Source: Bacteroides caccae
GTDB lineage: Bacteria; Bacteroidota; Bacteroidia; Bacteroidales; Bacteroidaceae
Assembly: GCF_002222615.2 (NCBI RefSeq)
Contig: NZ_CP022412.2
Location: forward strand, 558,001 to 622,000
DNA: 64,000 nucleotides
Direction: 5' to 3'
The notes under the pieces are model-generated. The model did no database searches. It saw only the letters and a program-made list of their open reading frames with translations, and was not told the origin of the DNA. Positions within the stretch are counted from its first letter, which is position 1. Every line of letters begins with the position of its first letter. This document shows, piece after piece, positions 7,703-17,888 of the stretch. The translations under genes were made by a program, and so were the position numbers.

Positions 7703-10700
7703 ATGAAGAGAAAGGTACTATTAAGCACATTGTTCCTAATGCTCCACATGACGGTAGTATTAGCACAGCAAGTAACTATTTCAGGGCAAGTGTTGGATGA
7801 GAAGAGCGAACCTCTGATCGGTGCTACGGTAAATATCGAAGGCACTACCAACGCCGTAATTACAGATTTAGAAGGAAAGTTCACTCTAAAAGCACTTCCT
7901 TCCGAGAAGATTGTCATCAGTTATCTGGGATATAAACCCAAGACAGTGGCTATCGGGAAAAACCGCAAGTTTAATATAACGCTGGATCCGTCAGTAACAG
8001 AAATGGACGAGATAGTAGTCGTAGGTTACGGTAGCCAGAGAAAAAGCGACATTGCAACCGCTGTTGCGTCAGTTAATATAAAAGATATTGCCAAAAGCAG
8101 TTCGGCGCAAACCCTGCAAGCACTGCAAGGCAAAATCAGCGGTGTGCAGATTATCCCGACAGACGGTTCGTTATCGAGCGGAATGACCTTCAGAATCAGA
8201 GGTGTCAACTCTATCACAGGCGGAACCCAGCCGCTGTTTGTCATCGACGGTGTCCCCATGCCTACTCAACAAATTACTAATGAAGATACCGAAACGGTGA
8301 ATAATCCATTGTTAGGACTGAACCCGAACGACATCGAATCCATGGAGATTCTGAAAGACGCAGCGGCGGCAGCCATTTATGGCGCCAAAGGAGCCAACGG
8401 CGTTGTCATCATCACCACCAAACGGGGAGCAGCCTCTACCAAACCTAAATTCTCGTTCAGCCTGACAGGAGGTTTGGATATGAATCCCAATATTCCGCTG
8501 GAAGTATTATCTCCGGAAGAGTACGCAAAGAAAATGCTTGATTACGGAACATACGATAGTCCGAACCTCATCAATTTCTGGCAAAACGTGATTGACAACA
8601 AAGGTTGGAACGACCCGTCCGTACACAATTGGATGGATGAAATTACCCGGACAGCGAGAAAATACGAAGCAAACGCAAGTATATCCGGAGGAACCAAAGG
8701 AACAACCTATATGCTTTCACTCGGATATCTGAATAATACGGGAATTATCAAACGGTCTGCATTCGACCGTTTCACCTCACGCCTGAACTTGAATCAGGAG
8801 GTCAATTCCAAAATCAATATCGGTATTAATCTGTCTTATTCTACCTCTAAAGACAAGAATCCGGTCAGCGACTGGTCACAGTCGGGAGTCATTCTCAATG
8901 CCTTGCAGATTTCTCCTTTCCTCTTTTATCCGGGACTGGCGGATATCATGAATTACAGTAACGTGAACATTATGAGCCCCCTGGTAGCAGTCGATCAGGT
9001 CAATATCAACAATCAGTATAGTGAACTCAATGGTAATATCTACTTCAACTATAAGATATTGAAAGACCTCACGTTCAGTACCAGCGCCTCTTATCGCCAG
9101 TATTCCATGGATCAGGACAAGCTCTGGGGTTCGGATACCTGGTACGGGCAATCGGAAAGGGGACGCATGGAAATCAGTAACCGGGAAGAAAACAGTTGGG
9201 TATATGAAGCACGGCTGCAATATGCGAAAAGCATAAAGAAGCATTCCTTCTCACTAATGGGAGCTTTTGAGGCCAGCAAATGGTCGATGAAAGATATCTA
9301 CAACAAATCAACAAACTTCGAAGACATGGCTGTCGGTATATGGGGAATAGACAAGGGGCTGGTCACTTACGCTCCCAAATACACGTATGACAGCAATCAA
9401 ATGGTATCGTATATCAGTAGGGGAACCTATACTTTCGACAATAAATATGTATTAAATGCCTCTTTGCGTGTCGACGGCTCTTCCAAGTTCGGAGCCAATA
9501 ACAAATACGGCTATTTCCCTGCTGTCAGTGTCGCATGGCGCGCTTCCGAAGAAGAATTCATCAAGAAGTTTGATTTCATATCCAACCTGAGGGTACGCAC
9601 CAGCTTCGGTATGACGGGTAATAATCAGATTCCCTCTTATCAATCTTTATCCCAGTTGGAAAACAATAAGGTGGTAATGAACGGAAGCACGGTGGAAATC
9701 GGGCGTTATCCTTCCAACGTAACGAATGACGACCTGAAATGGGAAAGCCAGAAACAGTACAACATCGGATTTGATTTCGGCGTATTGGATAACCGTTTCT
9801 CTATTACGGCAGACTTTTACTACAAAAGGATTGACGATATGTTACTGCAAGTAAACATTCCTTCTACTTCCGGCTATACCAAAGCCTGGAAAAATGCAGG
9901 TTCAATGGAGAACAAGGGTATGGAGTTCGCCATTAACGCGAACTGGTTTAAAGGCGCTTTCAATTGGTCGACGGACTTCAATATCTCCTTCTACAAGAAC
10001 AAAATCCTGTCACTGGACAAGGGACAATACCAGCAATTCTACGACAGAGGAATTAATGCCAAAATTACCAGTGACGTCCTGCTCAGAGTAGGAATGCCGG
10101 TAGGTATCTACTACGGCTATATCAGCGACGGAACTTACAACAATGATACCGAAGTCATCAACGGATACCCCGGCCCTAACCTCGGATTGGGACAACTCAA
10201 AGTTGTCGATGTCAATAAAGACGGTGTAATCGACTCGAACGACCGTACACCGATTGCGGATGTCAACCCCAAACATACAGGAGGAATCGGAAATACATTC
10301 TCTTATAAAGGTTTCGACTTGTACGCCTTCTTCCGCTGGTCATACGGCAACGACGTAGTAAACGGCAACGCCTACTATCTCGTAGGAACGACTAGTATCA
10401 ACAACGTCCTGAAGAGTGTCTACAAAGATGTATGGTCTGCCAACACCCCCACTAATAATTATCCTTTGTACGGCCGAGGAACCTGGGGAGAAAGCGTACT
10501 TAGAAGTGACCTGGTAGAAGACGGTTCATTCTTACGTCTGCAAACCCTGACTCTGGGCTATACCTTCCCCGCCAAGTTAACCGGCAAAATGGGCCTCTCC
10601 AAAATGCGCATAGCACTGACCGGAACGAACTTATGGCTCTGGACCCGTTACTCCGGCTTCGACCCCGAGGCAAATACCGGTTACGGAACAGTAGCCCGTC

Positions 10701-10774
10701 TGGCTCCCGGACTCGACATGAGCCCGTACCCGAGACCACGCTCCTTCTCGCTTTCAATCGAACTAGGGTTTTAA
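7703..10774 (+). CDS. SusC-like TonB-dependent outer-membrane transporter, locus A
   Basis: This 1023-residue protein should form the barrel that imports an oligosaccharide across the outer membrane with its SusD partner. The ATG at 7703 is chosen because it directly precedes a clean signal peptide (MKRKVLL to VLAQQ); the frame is open 20 codons further up but that would bury it. Domains in order: CarboxypepD_reg-like sandwich (about 24-96), TonB-box-like MDEIVVVGYG (101-110), plug (about 115-235, with FVIDGVP, LKDAAAAAIYGAKGANGVVIITTKRG), then a barrel ending in an aromatic residue (LGF). It opens locus A; SusD starts 18 bases after it. The substrate is unknown; the GH31 enzyme downstream hints at an alpha-linked glycan. 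Confidence 0.96.
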   Translation: MKRKVLLSTLFLMLHMTVVLAQQVTISGQVLDEKSEPLIGATVNIEGTTNAVITDLEGKFTLKALPSEKIVISYLGYKPKTVAIGKNRKFNITLDPSVTEMDEIVVVGYGSQRKSDIATAVASVNIKDIAKSSSAQTLQALQGKISGVQIIPTDGSLSSGMTFRIRGVNSITGGTQPLFVIDGVPMPTQQITNEDTETVNNPLLGLNPNDIESMEILKDAAAAAIYGAKGANGVVIITTKRGAASTKPKFSFSLTGGLDMNPNIPLEVLSPEEYAKKMLDYGTYDSPNLINFWQNVIDNKGWNDPSVHNWMDEITRTARKYEANASISGGTKGTTYMLSLGYLNNTGIIKRSAFDRFTSRLNLNQEVNSKINIGINLSYSTSKDKNPVSDWSQSGVILNALQISPFLFYPGLADIMNYSNVNIMSPLVAVDQVNINNQYSELNGNIYFNYKILKDLTFSTSASYRQYSMDQDKLWGSDTWYGQSERGRMEISNREENSWVYEARLQYAKSIKKHSFSLMGAFEASKWSMKDIYNKSTNFEDMAVGIWGIDKGLVTYAPKYTYDSNQMVSYISRGTYTFDNKYVLNASLRVDGSSKFGANNKYGYFPAVSVAWRASEEEFIKKFDFISNLRVRTSFGMTGNNQIPSYQSLSQLENNKVVMNGSTVEIGRYPSNVTNDDLKWESQKQYNIGFDFGVLDNRFSITADFYYKRIDDMLLQVNIPSTSGYTKAWKNAGSMENKGMEFAINANWFKGAFNWSTDFNISFYKNKILSLDKGQYQQFYDRGINAKITSDVLLRVGMPVGIYYGYISDGTYNNDTEVINGYPGPNLGLGQLKVVDVNKDGVIDSNDRTPIADVNPKHTGGIGNTFSYKGFDLYAFFRWSYGNDVVNGNAYYLVGTTSINNVLKSVYKDVWSANTPTNNYPLYGRGTWGESVLRSDLVEDGSFLRLQTLTLGYTFPAKLTGKMGLSKMRIALTGTNLWLWTRYSGFDPEANTGYGTVARLAPGLDMSPYPRPRSFSLSIELGF

Positions 10775-10792
10775 TCATAAAAGAACAAGTAC

Positions 10793-12586
10793 ATGAATAA
10801 GTTTAACATATTAATTGCAATGCTTGTATGCCTGAACATTTGTGGCTGCTCCGATTTTCTGGAAGAAGACCCCAAAGGCAAACTGACAACTGACAATTTC
10901 TACAACAGTGAATCCGATGCGCGGCAAGCCATTAATGGTGTTTACCGCAGATTATCCGATTCGTGGGTGACGGGATACAATATAAAGCAAATCCCCAACG
11001 ACTTGCTGAAACGCGCAAGCTGGGACGAAGCAAGCGGACTAAGTAACTTCACATACGGTTCTGAGAACACATATATCGCCGGTATGTGGCAAAATCACTA
11101 TGCAGTGATAAAAGACTGCAATTCTGTGATAGACAACGTGACTGCCAACAAAGAGAAAATCAACAACTGGGAAAGATATGTCGGACAGGCACATGGCATC
11201 CGTGCTTTCCTGTATTTCGACCTTGTCAGGTGGTTTGGTGATGTGCCGCTGGTATTGACCGATACCAAATCTCTTGACGGACTGGAGGTGACACGCACTC
11301 CGCAGAAAGAAGTATTCCGGCAAATCATAGAGGATTTCGAATACTGTATCAGTCACACAATGGACAAGGGCGACACTTCAAAAGGCTATCAATACGGCAG
11401 ATTGACCAAAGACGCCTGCCATGGTTTCCTGGCTAAAGTATATTTATGGCTGGGTAGCGTAGCGCAACGGGACGGAAAAGAAATACTAGGCAATGCAGCC
11501 GACAATTTCGAGAAGTCACTCGAACATTCAAGTGCTGTTATTCAAGGCGGACGTTACAAACTGGTGGACTATTATCCGGATGTATTCAATGCCAAGACCC
11601 GGGACAAGGCACCGGATGAAGTTTTGTGGTGTGTTCAGGGGTTGACAGGTGACGACACGGGAACATGGACAGGCATGATGTTCGGTATCAGAGGCAACCA
11701 GAACCTCGGAGGTTCGTGGGATAACATCTCAAGTTCGGACTACCACCGCATGATGTATGAACCGAGCGACTCTATCCGCCGTTTATGGAACTGCCCGCGA
11801 ATGACCATACAAGATGACGGAACGTTATGGGGCTGGGACTACAAGATGTATTGGGACACAAGGGGCGACCAGAAGCTGAGCGAGGCCACGGAAAACAATA
11901 ACTGGCTTCAATGGAGTATCGGCAAATTCAGACGATATCCGTTGGCAGACCCTTCATCATACAATTACACCAACTTCGGTATGGATGAACCTCTGCTCCG
12001 CTATGCGGACGTGTTACTGATGTACGCGGAAGCATACAACGAAGTCAACCATGCTCCCGGCGACTACCGACCTTCTTCAGGAATGGACATGAGCGGAATC
12101 TCCATACAGTCTGCTTACGACGCTGTCAACCTTGTGCGCAAACGTTCGCGAATCGCCAACGAAGGCATTATGCACCAGGATGTACTGCCCCGTAAATTAA
12201 TTACCGACTATGCTACCGAAGTAGACGAATGTGTACCCGACTGGAAACCCGGAGCATACGGTTATATCTACGACGGAGTGAGAACTGCCTGGGAGTATAA
12301 CAGATACGGCGATGATTATACAGCCTTCAGAACTGAAATACTTAACGAACGGGCACGCGAACTAGTAGCCGAGTCGACCGACAGGTGGTGCGACCTCGTC
12401 CGCCGCGGTATCCTGGTAAAGCAGATGCAGGCATGGCGGCAATATAACCCGTTCATCAGTAATACGGAACGGGAAATCACAACTCCCGGAGCTCCGGAGA
12501 ATATCCAATCCCGCAATATGTTATTGCCCGTGCCTTTGAGTGAAATAGATGTGAACAAGAACCTGACTCAGAACCCGGGATATTAA
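10793..12586 (+). CDS. SusD-like glycan-binding lipoprotein, locus A
   Basis: This 597-residue surface lipoprotein should act as the lid of the SusC transporter and bind the target glycan. The lipobox ends at C19 (NICGC), followed by SDFLEEDPKG, the typical SusD start. The helical TPR-like core is recognisable from FYNSESDARQAINGVYRRL, GQAHGIRAFLYFDLVRWFGDVPL and, near the end, LNERARELVAESTDRWCDLVRRG and the closing PVPLSEIDVN...QNPGY, all hallmark RagB/SusD segments. It lies 18 bases after its SusC and 30 bases before the next lipoprotein, so all three are probably one transcript. Family assignment is secure; the ligand is not. Confidence 0.96.
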   Translation: MNKFNILIAMLVCLNICGCSDFLEEDPKGKLTTDNFYNSESDARQAINGVYRRLSDSWVTGYNIKQIPNDLLKRASWDEASGLSNFTYGSENTYIAGMWQNHYAVIKDCNSVIDNVTANKEKINNWERYVGQAHGIRAFLYFDLVRWFGDVPLVLTDTKSLDGLEVTRTPQKEVFRQIIEDFEYCISHTMDKGDTSKGYQYGRLTKDACHGFLAKVYLWLGSVAQRDGKEILGNAADNFEKSLEHSSAVIQGGRYKLVDYYPDVFNAKTRDKAPDEVLWCVQGLTGDDTGTWTGMMFGIRGNQNLGGSWDNISSSDYHRMMYEPSDSIRRLWNCPRMTIQDDGTLWGWDYKMYWDTRGDQKLSEATENNNWLQWSIGKFRRYPLADPSSYNYTNFGMDEPLLRYADVLLMYAEAYNEVNHAPGDYRPSSGMDMSGISIQSAYDAVNLVRKRSRIANEGIMHQDVLPRKLITDYATEVDECVPDWKPGAYGYIYDGVRTAWEYNRYGDDYTAFRTEILNERARELVAESTDRWCDLVRRGILVKQMQAWRQYNPFISNTEREITTPGAPENIQSRNMLLPVPLSEIDVNKNLTQNPGY

Positions 12587-12616
12587 TCTTTTGTGTCAAC
12601 TTAAAACGATAAGAGA

Positions 12617-13720
12617 ATGAAAACAACCTATACTAAATTCATACTTCTGCTCGCAGCAACTACATTTATTGCGTGCAATGAAGAGAAAGCCCCCAGCTTA
12701 CATATCTCCGCCAGCGCAGACAAGACAGAGGTAAAGGTAGGAGAACCCGTTACATTCAGTATCCGGCATAATGCAATGGCCGTATCCATTTACACCGGAG
12801 ACGACGGGCACGACTACAAGAGCAGTGCCTACTATCTGCTGCAAGGAAAAACCAACGATGATTTACAAAACAACAATTATCGCCCTATCGATCCGGAAAT
12901 TACACCGTATAATTGTAACTTTGCCGATACACCCGCCGGTTCCACTTCCATTACGGACAATCTCGCAGAAGTTGTGAACGCAGGCAGTGGTGATAACCTG
13001 ATAGGTTCGGAAGCCGAAATCGAGTATGACGAGTCCATTCAGCAGAATGTACTGAAAATCACATCCGTTCATCCCGAATGGTGGTATCAGGCACTCCGCC
13101 TGCATACGGACGCCAAACTGGGAACAAACAAAAAGCTGAATTTACGGATGAGATTCGACAAAGACATCCTGGAAGATGTCAGTTCGGGAGAGCAGCGTCC
13201 GGACATCACAACCTTTCAGGTAGTCATCCGCCTCGGCGGCATTGGAGTCGGCGAAACGGAGGTTATATTCAGAGATGAAACCGTCTGGGACATATACTGG
13301 AATCCCAATACCGCGTTTACGGACTACTCCGTTGACTTGTCGAGTGTTATAGACGCCTGGCAGGGAGCTACGGGAAAAACGATGGGTACATTGTCATACA
13401 TACAGATCTTATTTACCCCTAGTAATAATGCCGGATATTTAGGCGATTACTACATAGCTTCCGCAAGTTATGGTGATATAGACTATATTCCGTTCTCCAC
13501 AGGCCAGTCTCTGAACATCAATGACAACTCCGGAATATTAAAATATCAATATACGTATACGCAACCGGGTAATTATCAGGTAGTCGTAATAGGCACCAAT
13601 ACAAGTATGAAAAACTATTCGGATAGCGGGTATAAAGACAATGTAGGAAACAATATTCATGCAAGTGAATATGATTACAACACTCAGTTCTCTACCATTG
13701 ACATAACCGTTCGTCCATAA
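12617..13720 (+). CDS. Surface lipoprotein, probable glycan-binding protein (DUF5017-like), with an apparently split PKD-like fold
   Basis: This 367-residue lipoprotein (lipobox FIAC, C20) sits right after SusD, the usual place for a surface glycan-binding protein. Residues about 28-55 (DKTEVKVGEPVTFSI, then GDDGHDY) look like the first strands of a PKD-type sandwich. Residues about 320-367 (YTYTQPGNYQVVVIGTNTS and FSTIDITV) look like its last strands. Between them lies a region of about 250 residues rich in beta strands with aromatic residues (HPEWWYQALRL, WDIYWNP), which could be a jelly-roll binding module inserted in the PKD fold. I recognise it only as resembling DUF5017 proteins of Bacteroides loci. 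It has no catalytic motif I can see. The HTCS gene starts 18 bases downstream. Confidence 0.72.
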   Translation: MKTTYTKFILLLAATTFIACNEEKAPSLHISASADKTEVKVGEPVTFSIRHNAMAVSIYTGDDGHDYKSSAYYLLQGKTNDDLQNNNYRPIDPEITPYNCNFADTPAGSTSITDNLAEVVNAGSGDNLIGSEAEIEYDESIQQNVLKITSVHPEWWYQALRLHTDAKLGTNKKLNLRMRFDKDILEDVSSGEQRPDITTFQVVIRLGGIGVGETEVIFRDETVWDIYWNPNTAFTDYSVDLSSVIDAWQGATGKTMGTLSYIQILFTPSNNAGYLGDYYIASASYGDIDYIPFSTGQSLNINDNSGILKYQYTYTQPGNYQVVVIGTNTSMKNYSDSGYKDNVGNNIHASEYDYNTQFSTIDITVRP

Positions 13721-13738
13721 CACAGACGTTTTTTGCTT

Positions 13739-16700
13739 ATGAGATATTATAAACAAATCATTCTGTCACTTATCGTTCTTTCCTGTGCATTCATAACCGG
13801 CAATGCACAGGAAGAACTCCTGTTCCGTCATCTGACCAGAAACGAGGGACTGCTACACGATAACGTGACCTGTATCGTACAAGACTCCTTAGGATATATG
13901 TGGTTCGGAAGCCATAGAGGGCTTAATCGGTACGACGGATATTCCATTGATTCCTACAAGTACGAAAACGGTATTATAAATTCAGTCTATTATAACAGGG
14001 TTTATAGTATTCAGATAGTAGGTCGCTATATCTGGCTGGCTACGGAAGCCGGACTGGCTTGTTTTGATATCAGAACCAAGCAATTTGTCAGTTACCGGAC
14101 AGAGGCTCAACCCGATCCCGCCTTTTATTCCAAAGTCAGGGTGCTCAAGCAGGGCATTGGTAATCAGTTATGGCTCATATCGGATAACCAAATCAGATTG
14201 GTAAAGATTGAATCTTCCGGAAAAGATAACGGGGAACCGGTCATTTCTGCCAGAAAGATAGGAGACACTTACAATTATATTTCCGACGAGTTGAACCCGA
14301 AGGTGGCAACAGACAGCCTGGGGAATGCCTGGATTTCGGGAAAAAGGTATCTGTCCGCCTACAAGGTTGACGCTGAGGGAGAATTGAAGTTTTCTGGCAA
14401 TATCAATAATAACATAGGATCGGGAGTCAGGGATATTTGTTATGATAACGGAGATTTATGGATCATCTATCAGGAACATCTGGCTAAATATAAAATCGAA
14501 AACGACGGCAGTTATACACTTGCCAAGCAGGTCATGTTCCATACTCCGGGTGGGGTACTGTCCTTATGTGTTGACCCCGAATATGTATGGATAGGAGCAA
14601 ACGAAGGACTTTTCCAAGTATGGAAAAGCAATGAGTCCACCTCTGTCATGGAACATAAGCACTCACCGTCCAATCCCTATTCGGTAGGAAGTGACATCAA
14701 CAATATCTTCCTCGACAGGGACAATAATCTATGGGTATCCGCCTGGACCGCAGGCGTGTCTTATGCCAATACAAGGGCCCGTTTTTTCAAGACTGTCAGA
14801 TACAGTCCTTTCAGAACGTCCGATACAAGTATCGGTTCCGAGTTTATCAGTTCCGTACATTACAGCAAGGATGGCCATGTATATATGGGAAGCAAGTTTG
14901 GCGGATTGAGCAGTTTCGATATCAGAACTAAAGAGGTGATATGGGATTATTGTCACCTTCCCCAGTTATTTCCGAGTATCACAAGTATACAGTCGGATAG
15001 CAGGAATATCTATGCAGCTGTCAGAGATAATATCGTCATTATCAATAAAAAGACAAGAGAAGTTACCCACTCACTGCGGACAATCAACGGCGGTTATATT
15101 TTCTGGCTGGATTTCGACAAGTTCAACCGTTTGTGGGTCACGACATATGCCGGACTGGAGTGTTTCGAAGAGAGCAACGGTCTATGGAAAAACACGATGA
15201 CCTATACCAGCCGGACTCCCGCTCCTTGTAATCTGTCCACCGACTTGCTTCACAACATATATAGCGATACAACTAAAAATGAACTCATTATCACATCGGC
15301 AATGGGTATCAACCGTGTCATATTCGATAATGAAGGCAAGGTAGTCCGTATCGTCAAATATCTGGCGAGAGAGAACGACGAGAACAGTTTAAGCAGTAAC
15401 TACATCTGGCCTATCGACAAGGGAAGCGACTCTACTTACTGGATAGGCACCATGGGCAACGGGCTTAATAAAGTGACACTGATAGACAGGCCCAACGGGA
15501 TTTACGACTACTCAGCCAAAAGTTACGGGATAGAAGCCGGAGCGACGTCCAACGACATAGAGAGTATCGAAGTCGACAAGTTCGGGCGTGTATGGTGCGG
15601 AGGCTTTAATCTGAACTACTTCGACGACGGGATAAAACGCTTCAATGTATTCGACACAAACGATGGCTTACAAAGTTATGTGTTCGGTACTTCCTCTTCC
15701 GCCAAGGATGACGAAGGAAACTTATACTTCGGAGGAGCCCACGGCCTGAACTACTTCACTCCTATTGCCGAAACTCCGCATAACACCTCATATCGTGTTT
15801 ACTTTACCGGTTGCCATATCAACGGAAAACCTGTAGACTCGGACATCGAATTTTCCAACAGTCTTGAACTCAAGTATCCTGATAATAATTTCTCCGTCAA
15901 CTTCACCTCATTATCTTACAGTAACCAGCACCACATACGCTACCGCTACAAACTGGAAGGATATGATAATGAATGGCGATATATAGAAGCAGGCAAGGAA
16001 CCAGCCGTAGCTTATCAGAAAATTCCGTTCGGTTCGCATACCTTACTGGTGGAAGCAGGCGACTGGCAAACATGGAGTAATGAACAATATGCATTGCAGA
16101 TTTACTCCCAACCCCCTTTCTGGATGACTTGGTGGGCTTATACCCTATATATTCTCGCCATTCTGGGACTGTTCTACGTAGGTTTCCGTTACTTCATCAA
16201 GTGGACTCAGATGAAGAATACGATTTCCATGCAGAAAGAACAGGAACGACAGAAAGAGGAAATGATGCAAATGAAAATGAGATTCTTCACGGATGTTTCT
16301 CATGAGTTCCGGACCCCGCTGACCTTGATAAGCCACGCTATCAATGAGATTGCTGAAGACGAGGACATTTGCACAAACAAATATGTAAATATCATAAAAC
16401 ATAATACAGGCAAACTGTCGAACATGGTCAACGAACTGCTTGATTTTCACCGGGTAGAAGTGAAGTCCGCCCAACTCAGGACGACCTATACTTCTATTCC
16501 TGAATACGTGAGCGATATTTACGAAGAATTCAAAGGCTGGGCGGAAGCCTCCGACATCCATGTGAACTTACAAATTGACAATCCGGAGATCGGGATGTGG
16601 ATAGACCCGGAGCATTTCGGTAAAATACTGTCGAATATTCTTTCCAACAGTATACGCTATTCTCATGCCGGCAGCGAAATCAACATTCAGGTTGCTAAAG

Positions 16701-17869
16701 GATACGTGAATGACATTGTTCCCCGCTATAAGGATTCTTTCTGGAATACCAAAGATATGATTCCCGGCGAACAGGCGATAATAAGAGTGAGCGATACAGG
16801 GATTGGCATGGAGAAAGCCGTACTGCCTACCATTTTCAAACGTTTTCATCAGGTGCAAAATAATACAGGTAAACAGCATACCGGTTCGGGCATCGGGTTA
16901 TCTCTGGTCAAATCCCTTATCGAACTCCACCACGGCGGAATTATCATCAGCAGCAAGCCGGATGCAGGAACCGAAGTTATCATAGCCCTGCCGATATCGG
17001 ACACCTATCTGGCCAAAGAGGAAAAGATAGAAGAAAGTACTTTCGTACTAAAAGACTATTTATCAAACTATGCAGTAGAGTACGAACCATTGGAGATAGA
17101 AGAAACCACAGCTATTTATATGGAAGGCAAACCTACGATTCTGCTGGTGGATGACAACCACGAAATACTTATGATATTAAGGGAGTATTTCGTAAAAGAC
17201 TATAATATCATCATGGCTATTGATGGACAGGAAGCCTTGGACAAATGTAACCGCAGCCTTCCGGACATTATCATTTCAGACGTAATGATGCCCAGAATGA
17301 ACGGTATAGAACTGTGTGCAACTCTAAAGAAGAACTTACAGACTTGTTTTATTCCTATCATTCTGCTTACTGCAAAATCGCAGGTTGAGGACCAGATTGA
17401 AGGGATTGAAATGGGAGCGGATGCGTACATCCCCAAACCCTTCAACCCCAGACTTCTCAAAGCAAACGTCCGCAATCTTCTCAATAAAAGTCATCAGATG
17501 CGGAATCTGCCTACCGCCAACAACGTCCGGCAGGAGATTCAGGACAAGAAACAAAGAGAAGTGTTCGACAAACTAGTAGAGTTGGTTAATGCCAATCTAA
17601 CCGACCAGCAATTCTCCGTCGACCACCTCTGCCTCGAACTTGGAATGAACAGGACCAAACTGTATAGCTTTATCAAGTCGACAACCGGAATGTCTTTGGG
17701 AAATTACATCCGTAAGATTCGGTTGGACAAGGCAGCCGAATTGTTAAGAACCACCGATATGTCAATCAGTGAAGTCGGTTATGCCGTCGGAATCGAAAGT
17801 CCGTCTTATTTCACGAGAACATTTAAAGAACAATTCGGCAGTTCACCCTCCGAATTTATCAAGCATTAG
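13739..17869 (+). CDS. Hybrid two-component system regulator (HTCS), locus A
   Basis: This 1376-residue regulator joins a periplasmic sensor, histidine kinase, receiver and DNA-binding domain in one inner-membrane protein. ATG 13739 is chosen over the TTG at 13733 because it opens the signal peptide. Domains in order: two seven-bladed propellers (about 25-690, with repeats such as YMWFGSHRGLNRYD), a Y_Y_Y domain (about 710-790), a membrane helix (about 797-820), the kinase H-box VSHEFRTP (H855), an ATPase domain with DTGIGM and GSGIGLSLV, a receiver with phospho-acceptor D1181 (ISDVMMPRMNG), and an AraC-type helix-turn-helix (about 1270-1376). It should bind an oligosaccharide in the periplasm and activate the locus. 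It lies inside the operon, 18 bases after the lipoprotein and 19 before GH31. Confidence 0.96.
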   Translation: MRYYKQIILSLIVLSCAFITGNAQEELLFRHLTRNEGLLHDNVTCIVQDSLGYMWFGSHRGLNRYDGYSIDSYKYENGIINSVYYNRVYSIQIVGRYIWLATEAGLACFDIRTKQFVSYRTEAQPDPAFYSKVRVLKQGIGNQLWLISDNQIRLVKIESSGKDNGEPVISARKIGDTYNYISDELNPKVATDSLGNAWISGKRYLSAYKVDAEGELKFSGNINNNIGSGVRDICYDNGDLWIIYQEHLAKYKIENDGSYTLAKQVMFHTPGGVLSLCVDPEYVWIGANEGLFQVWKSNESTSVMEHKHSPSNPYSVGSDINNIFLDRDNNLWVSAWTAGVSYANTRARFFKTVRYSPFRTSDTSIGSEFISSVHYSKDGHVYMGSKFGGLSSFDIRTKEVIWDYCHLPQLFPSITSIQSDSRNIYAAVRDNIVIINKKTREVTHSLRTINGGYIFWLDFDKFNRLWVTTYAGLECFEESNGLWKNTMTYTSRTPAPCNLSTDLLHNIYSDTTKNELIITSAMGINRVIFDNEGKVVRIVKYLARENDENSLSSNYIWPIDKGSDSTYWIGTMGNGLNKVTLIDRPNGIYDYSAKSYGIEAGATSNDIESIEVDKFGRVWCGGFNLNYFDDGIKRFNVFDTNDGLQSYVFGTSSSAKDDEGNLYFGGAHGLNYFTPIAETPHNTSYRVYFTGCHINGKPVDSDIEFSNSLELKYPDNNFSVNFTSLSYSNQHHIRYRYKLEGYDNEWRYIEAGKEPAVAYQKIPFGSHTLLVEAGDWQTWSNEQYALQIYSQPPFWMTWWAYTLYILAILGLFYVGFRYFIKWTQMKNTISMQKEQERQKEEMMQMKMRFFTDVSHEFRTPLTLISHAINEIAEDEDICTNKYVNIIKHNTGKLSNMVNELLDFHRVEVKSAQLRTTYTSIPEYVSDIYEEFKGWAEASDIHVNLQIDNPEIGMWIDPEHFGKILSNILSNSIRYSHAGSEINIQVAKGYVNDIVPRYKDSFWNTKDMIPGEQAIIRVSDTGIGMEKAVLPTIFKRFHQVQNNTGKQHTGSGIGLSLVKSLIELHHGGIIISSKPDAGTEVIIALPISDTYLAKEEKIEESTFVLKDYLSNYAVEYEPLEIEETTAIYMEGKPTILLVDDNHEILMILREYFVKDYNIIMAIDGQEALDKCNRSLPDIIISDVMMPRMNGIELCATLKKNLQTCFIPIILLTAKSQVEDQIEGIEMGADAYIPKPFNPRLLKANVRNLLNKSHQMRNLPTANNVRQEIQDKKQREVFDKLVELVNANLTDQQFSVDHLCLELGMNRTKLYSFIKSTTGMSLGNYIRKIRLDKAAELLRTTDMSISEVGYAVGIESPSYFTRTFKEQFGSSPSEFIKH

Positions 17870-17888
17870 TCACATTAATATTTATATT

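Noticed and set aside
17769-17888. Forty-codon upstream extension of the GH31 gene
   Set aside because: It overlaps the end of the HTCS coding sequence and has no signal peptide; ATG 17889 gives a clean one.
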